From contig OX387204.1 in the NCBI GenBank assembly GCA_947561715.1, forward strand, positions 12,653,001 to 12,717,000: a stretch of 64,000 nucleotides of DNA, given 5' to 3'. Shown in pieces: positions 58,688-64,000 of this stretch. The DNA comes from Ascidia mentula (lineage: Eukaryota; Chordata; Ascidiacea; Phlebobranchia; Ascidiidae). Both the position numbers and the translations under genes were made by a program. The notes beneath the pieces were generated by a model. The model ran no database searches. It was not told where the DNA came from and saw only the letters and a list, made by a program, of their open reading frames with translations. Each line of letters opens with the position of its first letter. Positions within the stretch are counted from its first letter, which is position 1.

Positions 58688-61600
58688 TTAAGATGGTACA
58701 ACAGTAATTGCCCCAAATATAATTTGCAAAAATACACTACAAAAGGTGACAAGGAAAGTAAAAACGTTGCAGTTGGAAGGAGATTCAGAAGTGGTCATCA
58801 TTGGTGGCTCGACAGTGGAAGAACTCGGTGTGGTCGAAGTCATAGTTGGAGTGGAAGAACTCGGTGTGGTCGAAGTCATAGTTGGAGTGGAAGAAGTCGG
58901 TGTGGTCGAAGTCATAGTTGGAGTGGAAGAACTCGGTGTGGTCGAAGTCATAGTTGGAGTGGAAGAACTCGGTGTGGTCGAAGTCATAGTTGGAGTGAAA
59001 GAGCTCGGTGTGGTTGAAGTCGTAGCTGGAGTTGAAAACATTGTGGTAGTGCTGGCTAAGAGACCCTCTGTAAAGCAAATGTATTTGAAACATATGTGTC
59101 ACGTTCGCATCACTCAGTAACGCTTACCTGTGGTAAAAGTGAAGTTAGTTGATGAGCTTTTTGAGAATCTTGCTTTGACCATGATGGTATAAACCAAAGT
59201 TGGGTTAAGATTAGCAAAGGCTGCTTCTCTGCTGTGAAGTCCGCTGTACTTTGTAATTACACTTGTTCCTTCAATCAACGTCACGTCATAAAAAAATATT
59301 TCATAAGCTGGAACCAATCTTTCCCACTTGACGATGACGAAATGAAGTCCAACATTTTGTGGAATAATTGTAACATCACTGTTTCCTGTGGTTAATGTTT
59401 TAGAAAAGAGTTCGTTGTTAAAATCTCATTTTTTATCAACAACTTACCATAACACTCGTTATCGTCATAACAGTAACAACTTAATCCATAATAATTTTTA
59501 CCGCAGATAGCGCGGGTTCCACAATTTGAAGAAGTAGTTGAATCACATTTTCCTACAAAGTGTTTATGTGTTTAGTGGGTCTTGATGATTTTTAGGTTAT
59601 TGTGACTTACCCACACAAATGATTCCATTGCCAAAGTATCCCAACTTACAAGAACATGTGAAACTGCCCATTGTGTTCGTACATACCGCCTCATTGTGGC
59701 AGTTGTGCAAACCGTTAGAACATTCATCAATATCTGCAATAAAGTTTTACTTATTTGACTAAATATTAATTCATGACAAATTTAATTATTATAACCGATG
59801 CATGCTCCTTTTGAGAGCGTAAACCCAGCTCCACAACCATGAGCAGGATTCGGTGTGCTTGGCGACAAAGTTGGGTCAATAGGCATTCCAGGTTCTGCAA
59901 TACAGTTGCCAAGATAAAAACTAAATTTAAGATTTTTGTTGTGTGTTGAAAAGGAAAAAATGAGGTACTTTACCTGTTTGAGCTAAAATGCTCGCAGATG
60001 CAGTTCCAAGTTCGTTATAGACAACTACAGTTAGATTATAAGTTGTTGATGGCTTCAGAAACGAAAACGCTGCTTTTCTTGGAATGTGTTGATCATAGGA
60101 AACTCCATCACCGGACAAAAATGCACTTCTAAATGCAATGTTGTTGCTTGTCCATGAAAAACTGAGGCCGTTCCTAGATTTCCAAGTTGTTGAAAAGTTT
60201 CCAACAGAAGGTGGTTCAACTAATAAAAACAAATTAAACTCTTGAGTGCATTTACACCTTCATGAAGGTGCTTATTTAGAGTTTTAACTTTTATATCTAA
60301 TTTATGTAAAATGTATATGTTTGGCACCCGTTGATGGAGGGTCTGTGAAATTGTTTCGATCCGTAGTGCTGAAAAGGTTGGAGACCTCTGGTTTGTACCA
60401 CAAGAAAAGTGTCAAATTCAAAGGCAATTATTGCACCACTTACGAAAAGCCGTTATACTGTAAGTCGCTTCGCGGGCAAACTTTTTTGTAAGTAAAGTCA
60501 GGAAATGATATCGTTACATACTTACCAAAGGTGTCAGACCAAAGGGGATTTGTATCACATTCTCCTCTTGAATAACATTCTGTTCCTCCACAATGCTCTA
60601 TGATTATTTACAAAATAAAATTTTACGAAAATTTAAACTCATGCGAATTGCCTAAAACTGGAAGCACAGTTATTCCATTATTGAAGTAAAGAACTTGATT
60701 AAAGATTTGGAAAGTTTCAACCTAACCTTATATCGCCATATTGGCCGTAATTTTTGCAATCGGAAGTAACGGTTTGGATTCACAAGAAAAATCACTCACG
60801 AGTGCAGACCTTTCCATTCCCAATATAACAATTGTTGCAAATGCAATTGTAACTTCCAAGTGTGTTCGTGCATGCTGCGTTCGAATCACATGGATCAGCT
60901 TGGCACTCATTAATATCTGATGAAAAAACTTATTTGGTTTTACAAACGGGTTGTCTTTACACATGAACTTGGCTTGTAGTTGTAAATTTTATTCATAATG
61001 CAAAATTCGTTAACATTTACAAGAACGGGGAACTTGCCGATGCAATTGAATCCGTCACTTGTGTATCCAGAACAGCAACTTAGTGGCGGAGAGTTCACAC
61101 ATCCTGACGTTGTTGGAGATGGAAGGGTTGGAATTGTTGGTTCGGAAACTGTAAAAGCACGCGGTTTTAACATCATCAAAAATCACTCAGAAGCTGGTCG
61201 TAAATAAGTGATCAAACTTACGAGTTCTGGCTCTAATAACTTGAGTGGATGTGGAAATGAAGTTCCGAGCTGTAACTGTTATGCTGTACTCGGTATCAGG
61301 CTGTAAGTAAAGGAAACCAATTTGCCTCGTTCCAGAATAGTAATGTATTGTGTTGGTGATTGAAGCATCTGCAGTGTTTGCGTTGCTGGCATTCCACCCA
61401 ATAAACAGACTGTTACAGGTTTGCCACAAAACCTTAAGATCGTGAATAATTGGTTGACCTGTGGACAAAAAACGTGACCAGTATGAAAAGAAATAATACT
61501 TTCTGTTTTTACCAAGTAACTTTTCACAGAACAACAGTACAGTATACTTACCAATTGTGAAACAGGTGTAACCGTTCAAACCTTTAGCACAACGACCTGG

Positions 61601-62231
61601 GCAAGAACTATTGCAGTATCCTGAACATTGATGTAAACAGAAAAAATAGATTTAATTAAGGAAGTTGCGGGTATAAAGTTAATTTTTTGGTTTGCAAAGC
61701 TAATGAGATGGCAAACAAATTTAATCAGACTTCTTATTGATTAAAAAATATGTTCTGGTTACGATGCAATCAAACAAATGAATCACGTTTTGTTTTGGTC
61801 TCTTTATTCATGCTATATGTTAGCGGTTAATATAATATTGTTATTAATGTAAAAACAATTGAAAACAAGATTGAACAGCTATTTCAACTAATAGCACAAA
61901 CCTTGGCAGTCGAAACCGTCGCCTACAAACCAGTCTTTGCACTTACAAGTGTATCCCCCACTTGTGTTTATGCAATTTGCTTCAACGTGACATGCGTGAG
62001 TCCCAAGAGTGCATTCATCAACACCTAAAAACTTCACGTAGTTACCGACTGTGAAACACTGCTTTCCAAAAAAACGAGACAAATCTCACTTTGACCTAAA
62101 ATTTTAACATTTTATACTTACTGTAAGTTAGTACTCAAAATATTCTATAGGTAGCATAAATATTTGTACCCACCTTGACATTGGACGCAAGTTACAACAA
62201 CCAACACGAACACCAGAGAGGACAACATCAT
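58688..62231 (-). CDS. EGF/FN3/mucin-like putative GPI-anchored protein G7 (13 exons, 665 aa)
   Basis: Exons: 62231-62174, 62024-61902, 61620-61552, 61458-61222, 61148-61038, 60916-60800, 60597-60526, 60219-59974, 59894-59796, 59733-59611, 59552-59448, 59385-59128, 59067-58688. They total 1998 nt, all open, all internal introns phase 1. Signal peptide [18 protein letters not shown]1 [18 protein letters not shown] carries the Asn/Asp hydroxylation-type pattern [12 protein letters not shown]. Same domain order as G3. The mucin stalk has six 12-residue repeats ([12 protein letters not shown] type), the longest here, before the hydrophobic tail [20 protein letters not shown] ending VVPS. Intron 5 uses GCAAGT. 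Its 3' end and flank closely match G2, as does its 5' flank, so G2 and G7 form one subgroup. Confidence 0.87.
58814..59029. repeat. 36-bp minisatellite encoding mucin repeats in G7 (6 units)
   Basis: Six 36-bp units in phase with the G2 array (19941-20084): five close copies and the same terminal variant. The 24-residue length difference matches the two-repeat difference between G2 and G7. Confidence 0.92.
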
Positions 62232-64000
62232 GTTGGCAGAATAATTTGAGAAATGAACCCAGCTTGCGTGACAAAAGCCCTTTTCATCCACCAGCTACAA
62301 AGCACTTCACATTCACTGAGTGTGTTGAAACTTGACAAACAACCAGTCTGTTCAATCCAGAAAATATAAACGGAAATTCCCTCGTGATAATACCAAAAAC
62401 AATTTTTATGTGTAAATTGATCGAAGCCAAACAAACTGCGCGATGCGACACGGTATGTACTTTCCAAAGCCTGTCAGACTGTCTTCGTTTGTAATAGATC
62501 CGGAATTGTCCGCCACTGCACGACCCAAACATTTTATACATTTACTTCATACCTGACATTTTATACATTTACTCCATTAGATAATAAAATAAATGAACTG
62601 TTACAGAAAACTTTGTTTACAGGCTTTGCAGCCCAGGAATTGCAGCCTTGCTGGGTCAGCTTCTTATTCCTGACATCTCGATACGATAGCTGTGATCGCC
62701 AAGGACCTGCACAGAGGGGCGATGCTGTTAATTATGCCATTGCATGAAACATTACTGTGTTGATATACAAAATGAATTATTGGTCTGAACTTATCAAAGC
62801 GTATATTTTTAAAATCTGGTGATATTGGAGGAATGTGAAACGGGGGGTTTACGTAAACTCGGTCACGCAGAAAGCGACCGTTAGAAACCATTTGTTTCTC
62901 ATCAGATGCACTGATGACGATCTTCCCAGCTAAATTGCCTGACCACGACTTCCACATTGTGGTGATCAAGTATTTCGTGCTTGGTCGCTCCTTCCAACAT
63001 TTCCTAATGTTCACAAAAAGGTTCAAATTATATAAATGTTCATGTATGCGCATATTCTTCATTGCTTGTGTAGTACTAGAGTTGGAATAAGTCGTCTTTT
63101 CATTTTTGCATTTATCTTTCTAATCTTCGAACAACTCTTAACATAGATAATTAAAGACGAAGACGAAATTTTAAATGAGGATTTACGTAAAGTCATTCAA
63201 GCATGAACACCCCACGCTCAAATTTTACGTAACCACCAGGTTTACAAGAAAGTTCAAATAATTTGTTGAAAACATAAACGGGTACAAAATGTTTGTGGTA
63301 AAATATTTGGCTCTCATAGACCTTGCTTTTGAAAGCAATTTTCATAAATTTATTGACTGAATGGATGCCCTTTAAATAAATTACCAAGCGAACAAAGCCA
63401 GAAGAATCACCTGAAATTTTCTCCAAGACACAAAATAAATGTACAAATTACTCTTTTACAGTTTTCATGTCGCTTTACAGTGCGAATTAATTGTGAATTT
63501 GATGCGTAATGCGCTTCTGAAACAAATTAGTTAGTTTGTTTCAAGCGTTTTATTCAAGAATGTTGGATTATCATTGTGATTCCATGCAAATACTAGGAGG
63601 ACATATGTTTATTGGAACTGCTTGTTATGGGGAGTAGCTCCAGTTTCATTATTTATCCCTGAAATCTTAGGAGATATCACATGGAATAAAATATACAAAG
63701 GTGGTGATATTCTACTCTCAATTTCGTAATAAGTCACGTGGAAACACTTTTGTTTGCTTAAATTATCCAAAATCAACTCAAGGAAACGCGACCTTCACAT
63801 TTACGTACTAGCAATCTACAAACATAATCAGACAACCAGACAATAAACTGAGCCTCAGGTTGGAAACCTTTAGCATGCAAAAAGCCAAATACACACTTTA
63901 GGCTTAACAGAATCCACGACACGTAACTTGATGGGGATTATTTTAGTTCTTAAATTCACTTGAAAACAAAACTTCCACCACTATACCATTTCAGTAAACT
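62232..64000. other. 5' flank of G7 to the window edge
   Basis: Upstream block of G7. 62545-63105 matches 26690-27250. It contains the CWKERPSTKYLITTMWKS tract (62930-63060), an open frame at 63193-63426 containing FELSCKPGGYVKFERG, and a kinase-loop relic at 63714-63810. The right end resembles 45380-45500, so another array unit probably follows. Confidence 0.5.

Noticed and set aside
58814..59029. Regular 36-bp repeats resembling a CRISPR array
   Set aside because: The units are contiguous with no spacers, code for mucin repeats in frame, and lie in an animal gene.
1..64000. tRNA, rRNA or other structural RNA genes
   Set aside because: No sequence with a convincing tRNA cloverleaf or rRNA similarity was noticed by eye. 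A covariance-model scan would be needed to exclude small RNAs.

Overview
This is an AT-rich, intron-rich animal (metazoan) window, not a prokaryotic one. Evidence: short GT-AG introns, shuffled extracellular modules (calcium-binding EGF, fibronectin type III) on symmetric phase-1 exons, and remains of hAT, Ty3/gypsy, jockey/CR1-like LINE and Penelope-like elements. A marine invertebrate (tunicate-like or similar) fits best, but the species cannot be fixed from sequence alone.

Left part (1-9.3 kb, minus strand): a tandem cluster of small TKL-type protein kinase genes. One copy is apparently intact (K2, 2035-3228, 339 aa). The others are a left-edge copy with a stop (K1), a deleted copy (K3), a chimeric fragment (5858-6307) and a frameshifted copy (K4, 8053-9236). 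They carry a non-RD catalytic loop (HCDLKCEN). A 653-bp solo-LTR-like element lies at 6621-7273.

Main part (10.2-64 kb, minus strand): a tandem array of one gene family, copies G0 to G7. The full gene has 13 exons, all internal exons being multiples of three. It encodes a signal peptide, three blocks of cbEGF plus a short Cys-rich EGF-like exon, each followed by an FN3 domain, then a Ser/Thr/Pro mucin-like segment and a C-terminal hydrophobic tail typical of a GPI signal. G2 (640 aa), G3 (617 aa), G6 (604 aa) and G7 (665 aa) have full open exon sets. G1 and G5 are pseudogenes. G0 is a two-exon remnant. G4 has lost its anchor and two good splice donors.

Spacers between EGF/FN3 copies repeat a common block. 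It contains a decayed copy of the kinase ATP-binding-loop exon, so the kinase and EGF/FN3 genes were probably once neighbours in the same duplicating unit. Mobile elements sit in spacers and introns: a hAT transposase relic (11.7-13.2 kb), a foldback element (14.7-14.9 kb), a gypsy/hAT/LINE nest in intron 5 of G2 (22.2-25.1 kb), a LINE (28.3-30.0 kb), a Penelope-like element split by a second solo LTR (34.9-37.2 kb) and a short LINE 3' end (45.8-46.1 kb).

The noteworthy system is the array itself: a birth-and-death cluster of putative GPI-anchored, mucin-stalked EGF/FN3 surface proteins with gene-conversion patches, mucin repeat-number variation and anchor loss, next to non-RD kinases. That pattern is familiar from recognition or immune surface families, but any such role is inference.
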